In this document: positions 45,591 to 55,661 of the stretch, in pieces
How positions within the stretch are numbered: position 1 is the first letter of the stretch
Layout: each line of letters starts with the position of its first letter
Assembly (NCBI GenBank): GCA_031472005.1
Contig: PZJY01000012.1
Span: 1,302,001 to 1,366,000, forward strand
Source of the DNA: Tetracladium setigerum
Taxonomy: Eukaryota; Ascomycota; Leotiomycetes; Helotiales
Length of the DNA stretch: 64,000 nt
Direction: 5' to 3'
Notes under the pieces: generated by a model
Told to the model about the DNA's origin: nothing
Database searches by the model: none
The model's input: only the letters and a program-made list of their open reading frames with translations
Position numbers and translations under genes: made by a program

Positions 45591-48057
45591 TCACAACATC
45601 CCACCCCCACCACTCTGCCCACCAAACCCCTCCATTCCCAATCCCGTCAAGATATCAAAATCCTGCAATGACTGTGGCATTGACCAACTCTCCGTCGTCG
45701 TCGTCGTCGTCGTCAGATCTTCTTGCAAGATCGATATATCGCCTCCTCCCATCCAATTTTCCGTGAGAGGCGGTAGAGGATGTGGCATTGGAATTGGCAT
45801 TGGCATTGGTGAGGTAGATTGTGAGGGATGAATGATGAAGATGGAGTTGCTGTACGTAGGGTCGTCGTATCGTTGGTGGTGGTGTTGGTGTTGCTGAGCT
45901 CATCCATTCCCAGATTCAGATTCAAATTCAGATCCAGATCCAGATTCAGCTCAAGATCAAGATCCATCCCAAATCCAAAAATATCGTAATTCGGAACCGG
46001 GCTACTCCAATCCCACTCCTCATCAATCTTATCATTACCACCCCCAAACTCACCCACACACCACCATCTGCATCACCATAATCACGCGTACTAACTCGCT
46101 CGCCGTCTTCCTCAAACACCCCATCGTCCACATTTCCATTTCTCTTATACTTCCAAACCCATTTACTCCCATTCACTAAATCCAATCTCACCCTATCAGC
46201 CCTCAAGGCCTGCGTGAACCACGATACCTCCTCCTCTTCTTCTTCTTCCTGCTGTTGGGTACCGCCATTACTGCTGCTACTACCATTAGAAGAAGTCTGA
46301 TCATACCCCTCGTCCCAAATCTCCTCTCCATATCCCAAAACTCCGACACGAGTTTATGACCAACATCACTATCCCACATGCCCTCTCTCCCCTTCCTCCT
46401 CGTCAACAAAGCCAAAGCTTCATCCCTCACCTCTTTCACCGTACATTTCGTACCAACATAATACAGCGGTCCCACCACGCCCAAATCAGGCGAGAATGTT
46501 CTTCCAGCCCCAACACCCTTCCCACTCCTCAACGCATCCTGTTCTAGTGCCGTGATGAGACTTTTGCTCAGTGCGACGATCGAGACGAAGAGTGGTGTGG
46601 CGGTGCGGAAGGTTCGTGCTGAGTTGGCGGATTCGGCGATGGGGCGGGGTCGGTTATGGATGGTGCGGAACGACGCATGATTTCGAGGGTTGTGTGGTGG
46701 ATTTTGAGAAGGGCGGCGCCGCGGATTTGGGTGGTGTTTAGGGATGAGGTGTGCGTTGACATGAAGGTGTTGAAGGCTGTGTTCCAGGCGGAGAGGGCGG
46801 AGGTGTGGATTGTAAGGAGTTTGTGGACGATGGGGGGTTGGTATGCCATTGCTTTTGAGCCTGGGGAATTTGTTAGTTGTCTAATCCGGAATCTGGAGGA
46901 GTGGGAGTGATATTTAGAATTAAGAGATGAGAAAAGAAAACGACATACCATCGCAAATGTAAAACATTCTAAAAAGCCCTCCAGCGGTTGCGTTTAATTT
47001 CTCTCTGGCCTCTTCCAGATTTTCAAATTTCCACCCTTCTTGTAATTCCTGGACAAGCAGACCGGAATCATCATAATCATAATCCGAATCCTCCACCGAT
47101 AACTCCCTCGCCAAGATCATTTTCTCTCTATTAGTTCTCGTATCGACGTATAAAATAGCTTGAACGATCAAACGAACAAAAAGAGGAGCAATGTATTTCT
47201 CTACTACCAGTTCCTCCTCCTTGCTTATCACTCTCCCATTACGTTTCGATTTCGATTTTATTTGTGCACGAATTTCTTTGAGGATCCGGAGGCCACTTTT
47301 GAGATGTAACATAGCGGAATCGAAGCTACCGCGTAGGGAATCGAAACAAACGAAGAGAACGCAGGAAATAAGGGCCGTGAGCGGTGATTCATTCGGGTTG
47401 GATTGGTTGAGGGTTTGTCGAAGATGGGTTATTGCTTTTGAATATCTATACACATTTTCCCCCGGTCAGTAAAATTGCCCGTCATGTTTTTTTTTCTGTC
47501 AAGATGGGAGAAAGAACTTACTGATCCACAGCAAACTTCTCCTTCCCCTCGGCTCCCTCCTCATGTTCAAAATGCTCGTGGAGAGACCCGATACCTACCA
47601 CAGCATGTCTTAAAGCACCTTGATCGTAACACCCCCTCAACACAAACACATTCCAGAACTCCTCATTAAAATAGCCTGACAGCTCGTTCGCTGTATGAGA
47701 GACGAAGTAGTGAAATCCGCGCTTCTCTGCGGCAGAGCCTGGAATACTCATATTCATCTGTTGCGTGAGCGCAAGCGGGGTGGATGACCTAGATCTTGGA
47801 GCCAAGAAATGGGATTGTATGGGTTGGATTGACGGGTAGCCGTCGCAAGTGCGACCGGTGGAGGTACATCTTTTACAGAAAGGCTTCATTTCGTCGCATT
47901 TGACTTTGCGGATTCTGTGGAGGAGTTATTAGTTGGTACTGTATTGTGAGAATTTGGGGCGCGGGGTGACCTAGACCTACTTGCACGTTTTACATCCTGT
48001 CCTGGTTTTAGGATGCACCTGTCGCTTTCTCTTCTCTGGAGCTGGTGATCCTCCCAT
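45591..48057 (-). CDS. Zn2Cys6 fungal transcription factor with an LxLxL-rich C-terminus
   Basis: Nuclear regulator of unknown target. A binuclear zinc cluster at residues 22-49 (C22-x2-C25-x6-C32-x6-C39-x2-C42-x6-C49) follows a basic start (EKRKRQVHPKTRTG). The middle region (AITHLRQTLNQ, LTALISCVLFVCFDSLRG, AMLHLKSGLRIL) is typical of fungal C6 regulators. Exons 48057-47981, 47914-47522, 47445-46949 and 46860-45591. The last exon needs four one-base additions: 46661-46680, 46321-46340, CCC at 46053-46055, and 45858-45875; then the protein is 746 aa and ends SMPQSLQDFDILTGLGMEGF. The C-terminus holds a run of alternating Leu with Asp/Glu/Asn (45905-45970) and a Thr run. Four breaks in one exon could also mean gene decay, but the zinc cluster, splice sites and C-terminus are intact. 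Confidence 0.82.
45694..45714 (-). repeat. ACG/GTC trinucleotide microsatellite in coding sequence
   Basis: Seven GTC units on the plus strand, coding a short Thr run near the C-terminus of the Zn2Cys6 regulator. Confidence 0.85.
45905..45970 (-). repeat. Hexamer repeat coding an alternating Leu-Asp/Asn tract
   Basis: Degenerate 6 bp units (gattca / gatcca / aattca on the plus strand) encode LDLELNLDLDLNLNLNLGM-type sequence in the Zn2Cys6 regulator. Confidence 0.85.
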
Positions 48058-49415
48058 TGTGAGTAAGTAAAGGTTGAGCTATCAATTGTTTTGTCTGTTC
48101 CAAATAATGTAACTATTATTCTGGCTGGTGGTATATCTTGTGATCGTATGACAGTGTCGTGAGTCGTGAACAGAGAAGAGAGATGAAGTTGGAATATAAG
48201 AATAAACAAAAAGAAAAGAACGATGGAAGGAAAGATGAAATACGTAAATCAGCAAACCCCTCGACGGCGTGGCAGACGCGTGATTACATAGCTGCAAGAC
48301 AGGCAGGCATTCTAATCTTTGAAGATCAATTGCTCATGAAGCAGGGAGCAAGAAGAGCGCAGCCACTAAAGTTTCGTATTTTGGCACCAATGGAGCCGAC
48401 CCTGTGGTGGGTGACTTTCATTTGGCGGACGCGTTTGCGGCGTTGATGGGCTGCGCAATTGCCGCGTGTGGGACGGGAATGCAACGCAGCAGATTCTCTC
48501 CGTCTTCTGCACAAGACAGTACAATCAACGCAGGGGTAATGAAGAATAGTAAGAGAAATAACAGTAGTGAAATGGGAAGAAGTGAAGAGATGCAATTGAG
48601 GATATACTTTCTCGGTATCATCTACCAAGATATCATGCCCGAGTTTCGAGATGTAAAAGGTAGAAAGTTCCCTATCAAGAATGTTCAGTCCTCCCGTATG
48701 GATGGCAGGAATGAAGCCGTTAGGACGATTAGTCATCCAAAATGTACGAGCGAGCCAATGATCGGCCATCGGGATTAGCCCATCATTCCTTCAAACTCCA
48801 TGATGTGGCACAGCATTTCTCGTCACGACATTTGAGACGTATCAGAGCCCGTCGAGGGAAGAAGGTTGACCTAAATGTGTACGTACAAGCCTTGCGGCAT
48901 GCTTATTTTAAGCCTTCAATGGCTGGCCAGGTTGAGTTGAAGAACATGATATGACGTGTTGGCCGCAAGCCGGATTTGAGGGGATTGACCAAGAGACTAC
49001 CAGGTATGAATGAAGCTTGTGAAATAACCTTAATACCATGTATTAATAGTTTAAATAGACTGTTTGAGGATCTTGGAGAAGTTGAAAAGAAGATAGGCTC
49101 CGAGTCTTGTGCATTTATGGCTCTACCGGCCTTGTATAATGCATATGTCAATTGAGCCTCAAAAGAGCCATAGGTACTGTAACTTATCATTTCATAGAAT
49201 GCATTAGATGTATAAGGTACCAAGAATCCATTATATGCCAAGATATAAACCTCCCTTCCCATATGAACCTTCCTTTTAGCATACTCATACCCAAGCCGGA
49301 GCATATACGCAAACATTTGTAACCAAAGTATATCGACAGCAAACTTCATTGATCTTCCACAAATTCCACCCAATCCTCCCCTCAATTGTTCCCTTCCACT
49401 CCCATCTCAGCCAAC
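48058..49415. other. Intergenic 1.36 kb between Zn2Cys6 regulator and Mid2-like gene, with two doubtful minus-strand frames
   Basis: Promoter side of the regulator on the left, 3' flank of the Mid2-like gene on the right. A minus-strand frame from ATG 48769 (MADHWLARTFWMTNRPNGF...) with a possible GTATAT donor near 48608, and a 160-codon frame at 49385-48903 just after the Mid2-like stop, are open but match no family I know. I do not call either a gene. Confidence 0.35.
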
Positions 49416-51109
49416 TCAGGGCAACTCATGCGGTCGATAATCACTACTCATCGGCGCACCACTCATATCAAAACCCTGACTATGCTGCGTTGCCCTCTGC
49501 CTCCCCACAGCAGGTCTATTGATCCCACCCGTAGCCGAACTACCCCCAATCCCCGCTCCTCCCGCGGATTCTCCGCCATCTCCCAAAGGCGCCGAAGGAA
49601 CTGAAGCCGGCGGCGGCGCAACCCCTGCATAATGACCTTCTCCTCCACCTCCCTTGGCCTCTCCTCCGTCCCCAACTCGCTCCTCGCTACAAAGCCTGAG
49701 CCCAGCTCTGATGGCGGTACAGTACTCTGCCGCGTGTCTAACTCGGTATACCCACTCGACGGACTTCCTATGTGTCCCGTTCCTGTCGCCAACTCTCCAA
49801 ACTGCTGTCCTTGTCCCTGTCCCGGTCCCTGTACCTGTCCCCCATTCTGCGTCTGGCCATAAATCGGCGGTGGCGAAACACCAGGTGATGAGTTATACTG
49901 ATCACCCTGTTTATCCGTCGTGTTGGGCGCGAAATAATTACCTGGTGCTGGAGGAGGTGGTGCTACTTTGGAAGCTCCTTCCATCTCAGCTGTTTGGTTA
50001 CCGACATATGCCGTAGCCGTGGCGGCATCAGCCGTTCGCGCAGCTTCGTCTTTATCTTCCTTCCTCTTGCGCATGCAATACCATGCGATGAAGCCCAAGA
50101 GCCCAACAAGTGCCAATCCACCGACTACACCACCAATTATGGGACCAATTGGTGTTGAGCTCTTCGTCGATGTACCGGAAGGAAGCGAGGACTGACCAGG
50201 CAGAGTTGTGGCGACGAGGGGATCTGTTCTGACGGTGGTGCTTGCGGTTTTGCTGGGTTGGTTGGTAGGTCTCGCGGAGCTGTCGAGGAGAGTGGCGACG
50301 AAGCTGTAGGACGTTACGCCGCAGCCGAAGTTAGAATATGTGATACCGCTGGTAAAGACAAATTCGAAGACGCCGCAGGCGGGGAAGGATGCATCACTGG
50401 CTTCCAGTCAGCACGGGGGAAAGATTTCAACTCTAGCTGGGATTAATCCGCATACCAGTATACTTGACTAGCACCAGCCGTGCCAGCTTTTGGGTAATTA
50501 AAACATTCTATAGCTTGTTAGAATCCGGGAGCAGATTATTTCAGACGCAATCTGTGACCATACCAGTAATCCAGTCATAATTTGTATCAGGCAATCCACA
50601 GCCTTCATATCTCAAATCCCCCACTGTTGAAAAGATACATGTCATCGAGCTCGAGCAGACCGGTTGCACGCCAGGCTCTATTTCCCAAGGAGCGCGAATT
50701 AGCACATGTCATCTACCCATCTACTCATCATTCCCTCTCATCGCTCAACACCCCATGCACCAACAAAACACCAAAACCAAAACAATAACAAACAAAGAGT
50801 GAGGTGTGTAATGAGCATGTATGTATGAAATAACAAACCTCCAAGTATCGACCACTCGCTACAAGTATTCGTCTCCGCCCTCGGCCTCAACATCTCCATC
50901 CTCCTCCTCACCAACTCCAAGTCCGGAGCCTCTGTCGCCAACGGCATCATCGCGTCGAACATCGGTATGGGTATCCCACCACCACCATCCAAAGCAACTC
51001 TCGCTGTTTCCGACGGCATTTCCGCTCGCCATTTCCCCGCTGATGCCACGGATGCGATCATCGCTGTCACAGCGGAATATCGTAACATTGAGGATGAGGG
51101 GGTCGGCAT
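49416..51109 (-). CDS. Mid2-like single-pass membrane protein (putative cell-wall sensor)
   Basis: Type I membrane protein of fungal walls. Signal peptide region MPTPSSSMLRYSAVTAMIAS; a Cys-rich outer domain (NTCSEWSILGEPGVQPVCSS, CIFSTVGDLRYEGCGL, DWITECFNYPKAG, FPACGVFEFVF); a Ser/Thr stalk; one membrane helix (PIGPIIGGVVGGLALVGLLG) followed by basic YCMRKRKEDKD; and a Pro/Gly/Gln-rich cytoplasmic tail. Exons 51109-50839, 50677-50564, 50507-50456 and 50396-49416 (introns 161, 56 and 59 bp). One base is missing at 49636-49637 (GG in place of GGG), after which the tail runs on as GHYAGVAPPPASVPSAP to the stop at 49416. Corrected length 472 aa. The start could also be the ATG at 51088. Ligand and signalling partner unknown. 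Confidence 0.82.
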
Positions 51110-51901
51110 TGCGCCGTTTGTCGAGACGGAGGGAGGGAGGAAGGAGTCACGATCTTTGCGTGTTTTTTGGGGTTGCACAGTTGTGCTTGCTTCTCAATCC
51201 CCAATGCGATAATTCCCTTGGATCTTTACAGAGGGTTATGAAACGATTGAGAGTGATAGAAACGAAAAGAAACGTCGCGTGTAAAACGTGCTTAACCTTT
51301 CCACATAATGATTATGCAGATGATGTCTCACGAACAGAATCGGTCGTCGGGGAAGGGAGGACAAGAGAGAGAGAGAGAGAGAGGTCACGCCCTTGTAAAT
51401 AGCTATGTGCAGGAGCTGAAGCCACGAACAAGCCACTAGGCCGTTCGAGGCTATTCGAAGAAGAATGCAACATGCAACTTGAGGCTGTTGGCGTTTTTCA
51501 GCCTTTGCAATTGGGACATGAAGGAGATGTTGAGAGTAAGCGGGCGAATTGTGAGGCCCTGAGAGGTCGTTAATTTGGGATGGAACTTCAGCCCCAGACT
51601 GCGCATGGACGGGTCTTAGAGGGGAGAGAGAGGCTTGTGATTGGGTCAGCCATTTTGATACGGGTCGGGAAATCCGAGAGGATACGTGATCATGTGACAT
51701 ATGAAAGCGATGGAATGGAATTTTGATATTGAGAGTTATTAAGAGGAATGTTGTTGGTCGTTGCGTTGATCTCATCTTATACCATACTGCAACATTCTTG
51801 TAATTCTTGCTAGAATCTATTTCGTGTATCCCTCTTTTTCCTCGTTGCACGATCCATCTCTCTGACCTCCCTCCCTTTGTTCCTTCACATATTTAGTAGA
51901 C
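51110..51901. other. Intergenic between Mid2-like gene and app1
   Basis: 792 bp; upstream region of the Mid2-like gene and the 3' UTR of app1 (both minus). Contains a GA run at 51365-51383. No gene supported. Confidence 0.4.
51365..51383. repeat. GA dinucleotide microsatellite
   Basis: GAGAGA... tract of about 19 bp in the promoter side of the Mid2-like gene. Confidence 0.8.
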
Positions 51902-54448
51902 TCACTTCTTCAAATCCTTCACCTTCACTTCGCCTCCTCCCTCACCCGTCTTTCCCTTCCCACTTCCTCCCTTCCCATAACCTTCCACACCCATTTCTGT
52001 CAGAGTCTTTTCCACCAACTGTACAGCTTCAATGCACACATCCTGTCCAACCCTCCAAGTCCGCAATACCACACCTTGAGAATCCAGGATTTCCTTTGAG
52101 CGCTTGAATCGTCGTTTCCAGAGGTCTAGCTTCTTGTTTACCGGAACATTGGGGGACTCGTCATCTGAGGTATCTGTGCTGTTTCCAGTCTTGTTGGAAG
52201 TCAATTTGCTTGTCGCGAAACCAGCTGCTGCAGTCGCTGCTCCAGCTCCGGGTGCACGGCGCATAGAGCTCTCATTGATAGAAGAGGCATCGGAATTGTG
52301 TCGGCCTGGGAGTCGAGACCGTACTTCGGGCAGAGAGTTGTATGCAGCGGATATCTTGCTTCGGGCGGAGTCCATGTAGCTCTCACCTGCATCGTCCGAG
52401 GAATTTGTGGAGGTCGTTGAAACTTTGGAAAGAGGATGACTCGAATTATGATCAATATTTTGAGCACTGCGGCGAGGTGCTGGTGGCGGCGGTGGGGTAC
52501 TCTTTCGATTCTCGCTTGGCAAATCTGGTAGATTTGTGCTAGAGGCGGATGCCTTCCCTCGCAGCGATTCGGGCTTTGCGGGCCGAGCAGGTGGTGGTCT
52601 TCGACCTCCTGGTATTGAATCCTTTCTTCCGAAGTCAAGTGTCTCGTTAGATGTCATGGAACGAGGCATGACCTGGCGGTGAGGTGGGTGCACTTCGTTT
52701 TGCTGAGGCTCGTCATCGAAGTCTATTAATTTTCCCATAATAGGTCCGCTACTTTTCTGAGGATTGACTTCAGTTACTGGCCTTCGTGGTAACAATGGTC
52801 GATTTTCAGGAGTGTCGGAGAGTGGCAGATTGGCCTGAGAGCCATTTCTTGATGGGATGTCTAGATTAGACCGACGACTTCCTGCCAAAGGACCCATAGC
52901 CGAATCGAAAAATCCTGATCCTTCCGGGGTGGTAACATCTCTTATGAAGACTGCCAATATCCTCCCAGGGTTTGCTAGAGCCACATCTGTGTAGACTTCC
53001 AAGTCTGCTTCCCCACTGTCTCCAATGAGAACAAATTTGCGCTCTGGGAAATCTCGCAAGATTCTTTCGAGTGTGCCCTTCTTCCTCTCTGCCACAGGCT
53101 CAAAAATCCCTTGGAGCATACCACTGTACTGCTTTAAGTGGTACGATCCTGGCGGCAGTCCGGCTTTTTGGAAGAAGCTTACAAGCACCGGAAAAAGTTG
53201 CCATGGCGAATTCGAAACATAGTGAATACCAACTCCCATATCGTACATTGTGTTATACCACTCTTTGACACCATCAATTGTGAGATCCCCGAGATCGCGG
53301 ATAAAAGCATTTCTGAAGATCTCCCGTGCTCCACTTCCGATTGACGAATGCTTGATCGTATCGTCAACATCCGTGATCAGACTGACACCCTTTGGCTCTG
53401 TAATCTTAACCTCCTCTGTGGCCGAAAGATGCTCAGAAGCCAGAACTCTCACGTGAGTGGGCACAAAATCCAGAGCAGCTCTCATGATAAAGTGACCAGC
53501 ATCATTTGTTGTAACGGTGCGTGATATCGATTGTTTAGCATCGTAGAAAAATACTGTGACTGGTGTCGAGACTAGCGGGTTGGTCATAAAGGGCATGATT
53601 CGTGCCATGAGATGCGTGTTTGCTTGTATCAATTCTGCTTGTGACATGTCGGCTGGTTGATTCCAGGACGCTCGACTTGCAAGATGCCCCGGTCCAGGAG
53701 GCTCCCTGTCTAGTCCTGAAGCCGCACTTGCATTTCTTCCACGATTGCCATAAACATTCTCCAGATCAGCGCCATGTCGTGGCTCTTCACTATACTTCCC
53801 GCGAGCGGCTGCAGCTTGTTCCCCTTCGCCCTGCCGTAGAATCTTCTCTGCTTCTTGGGCGATCTTTTCATCCTCCCGAAGCCTTTCGCGTTCATTGTGT
53901 CTTGCTTGAAAAGATTGGTTGTCCGGGCTATTCTCTCTACTAGAAGCTTTGGGAGCCGGTATCCCACTTAGCTGCCGAGCCAGCCCAAGAAGGACTCTGT
54001 TTTTTCTTGACATGGGACCTCGATGGGGAGAGTATATCCAACCCCTCACATCCACATCGACAATCGCGCGATCATCCTCATACTTTTGCCATTCCCGAGC
54101 CCAAAATTCAGCATCATTGGGTCCTTCGTCTTCATCAGACGAATCCTTCTTCTTCCTCGCTTGAGCTTCTGGATCCGGTGGAGTTTTGACATGGTTCTTA
54201 GCATATGATGGAAAGAGAATAAGCTGCTCATCCCCATGCGAAACGATCGCCACATCCGGGAAAGAGCCCGGTATTCCTTTGGTATCTTCATCCATCTCTC
54301 CCTTATCCGCATTCCACTTCTCCGCATAAGAAGCTTGATATGACCGTCGCACATCATCCGCAGCCTTTAAATATCCAGCTAGCTTCCTCCTCCTTCCCCC
54401 ACGCTCCTGGGCCTCGCCACCACTGTAATTCTGCGGAGAGCCCGACAT
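51902..54448 (-). CDS. app1: Phosphatidate phosphatase App1 (DUF2183, actin patch protein)
   Basis: Mg2+-dependent phosphatidate phosphatase of cortical actin patches. The DUF2183 domain shows the HAD-type catalytic motif SLITDVDDTIKHSSIGSG (DxDxT), then IHYVSNSPWQLFPVL, and FVLIGDSGEADLEVYTDVA. N-terminal block GGRRRKLAGYLKAADDVRRS is typical of fungal App1. The C-terminus is Pro-rich (STPPPPPAPRRSA), suited to SH3 partners. From ATG 54448 it is 848 aa in one exon with no frame errors. The frame stays open upstream to about 54871 without any ATG and encodes basic, helix-like sequence (LPYYKIRAQSRIYNYIVRRQ), so a longer form with a 5' exon I cannot place is possible. Gelsolin-repeat and Arl2 genes lie in the same 15 kb, but this may be chance. 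Confidence 0.92.
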   Translation of the reverse strand: MSGSPQNYSGGEAQERGGRRRKLAGYLKAADDVRRSYQASYAEKWNADKGEMDEDTKGIPGSFPDVAIVSHGDEQLILFPSYAKNHVKTPPDPEAQARKKKDSSDEDEGPNDAEFWAREWQKYEDDRAIVDVDVRGWIYSPHRGPMSRKNRVLLGLARQLSGIPAPKASSRENSPDNQSFQARHNERERLREDEKIAQEAEKILRQGEGEQAAAARGKYSEEPRHGADLENVYGNRGRNASAASGLDREPPGPGHLASRASWNQPADMSQAELIQANTHLMARIMPFMTNPLVSTPVTVFFYDAKQSISRTVTTNDAGHFIMRAALDFVPTHVRVLASEHLSATEEVKITEPKGVSLITDVDDTIKHSSIGSGAREIFRNAFIRDLGDLTIDGVKEWYNTMYDMGVGIHYVSNSPWQLFPVLVSFFQKAGLPPGSYHLKQYSGMLQGIFEPVAERKKGTLERILRDFPERKFVLIGDSGEADLEVYTDVALANPGRILAVFIRDVTTPEGSGFFDSAMGPLAGSRRSNLDIPSRNGSQANLPLSDTPENRPLLPRRPVTEVNPQKSSGPIMGKLIDFDDEPQQNEVHPPHRQVMPRSMTSNETLDFGRKDSIPGGRRPPPARPAKPESLRGKASASSTNLPDLPSENRKSTPPPPPAPRRSAQNIDHNSSHPLSKVSTTSTNSSDDAGESYMDSARSKISAAYNSLPEVRSRLPGRHNSDASSINESSMRRAPGAGAATAAAGFATSKLTSNKTGNSTDTSDDESPNVPVNKKLDLWKRRFKRSKEILDSQGVVLRTWRVGQDVCIEAVQLVEKTLTEMGVEGYGKGGSGKGKTGEGGGEVKVKDLKK

Positions 54449-55661
54449 GGTCAGCTTTTTCCTGAGCCCTTCCACAATCGCATTATTCTTTGCTTGAGGA
54501 GATCCAAAGATCTTTGTGCCTCGACGGCGAAGGATGTCTATGATCCGTGTGCCTGCTACCCTCTTCTCTTGTCTCTTTCTTTGCCTGCGTACTATGTAGT
54601 TGTAGATCCGTGACTGGGCGCGGATCTTGTAGTAGGGGAGAGTATCGAGCCGGAAGTTGGAGAGCTTGCTGCGTACAGTCTGTCGCGGGTGAGGAAATAG
54701 ATATCGAAATAGACTATGTCGGTGATTGGGATGGCCAACGGCTCTTGGGCGAAAGGCTGGAGGAGCCACTTTTGAGGAAGTGAGGGTAGGTAGTAAGGTA
54801 AGGCTCCAGAATGTGGGGTTGCTGATGCTGACGAGGCTGATGACTCGATTGCGAACTGGCAGTTGAGGCACAGCACAATGATAGCACCGTAATACCAGAG
54901 AGAGACCTAAGAATCGAAGGAGGAAGGAGATGATGAGGAAGATGAAAGTTTTGGAGGTAAAAGAGCGAAATTACATATTATGGTGTCAAAGCTGGGTGGT
55001 CAGTTGAAGAGGTCTGGCCTCTGATGGATGTGACGTATTCCTGTAACTTTGATTCTCGCCAAGGTTGGAAGGCATGTGTCTGTACTTTGTGGTCACTTTG
55101 ACATGGGCACACCGGAAATCGGCATTTGGTCTCACAATTTGATTCACAATGCTCAAATTGTCAAATTGTCACATTGGCAGATTGGGCAAGAAAAGGAGTA
55201 TGATTAATGAGGCACGAAGCCCCTCTAATTTGGTTGTATTAGGTGCTAGATACACAGCTGGAAGTCATTTTCTAAGAGTAAACCATCCTTCGCCCTTTCA
55301 CATCGAGGCAATGCCAGGATGAAGTTATGAAAACGCCAACGCCATACTGCTATTGAAGTCGGTATCACACGGTCTAGAGCGGTAATCGCTAGCTTTCAAA
55401 ACCTATGTCAAGATCCCAAGCAACATATTCGAAGAAGTGCTGAAGGAGTACTTAGCAAATAACCCACCCAACCAATGATTCCTCGGCACTTGCTATTTTG
55501 ATTAGAATTCGTACAATCGTACGAAGAAGATTGGGTCGGGTGCAGAGCAGAAGGATTAGGTTCGTCTTTGGTGTACTCTCAAGAGAGAGCTACCTGCCGT
55601 TAGGGGTCGGTCAATGGGGAGGGCAAGGGATCAAGGTGGGGAATGGTCTCGCACTGTATCA
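54449..55661. other. Intergenic between app1 and pap1 (includes open app1 upstream frame)
   Basis: 54449-54871 is open in the app1 frame (see app1). 54872-55661 is non-coding as far as I can see, with a short tandem CAAATTGT element near 55152-55170. It holds the app1 promoter and the pap1 3' UTR. Confidence 0.4.

Noticed and set aside
1158..51109. Calling the frame-broken genes pseudogenes
   Set aside because: Breaks are single-base, one-directional and mostly in homopolymers; splice sites, catalytic motifs and C-termini are preserved, and single-base correction restores full-length family members.
51236..51850. Minus-strand 204-codon frame between the Mid2-like gene and app1
   Set aside because: Composition biased by a GA/TC repeat, no ATG context or domain, and it lies in the promoter side of the Mid2-like gene.
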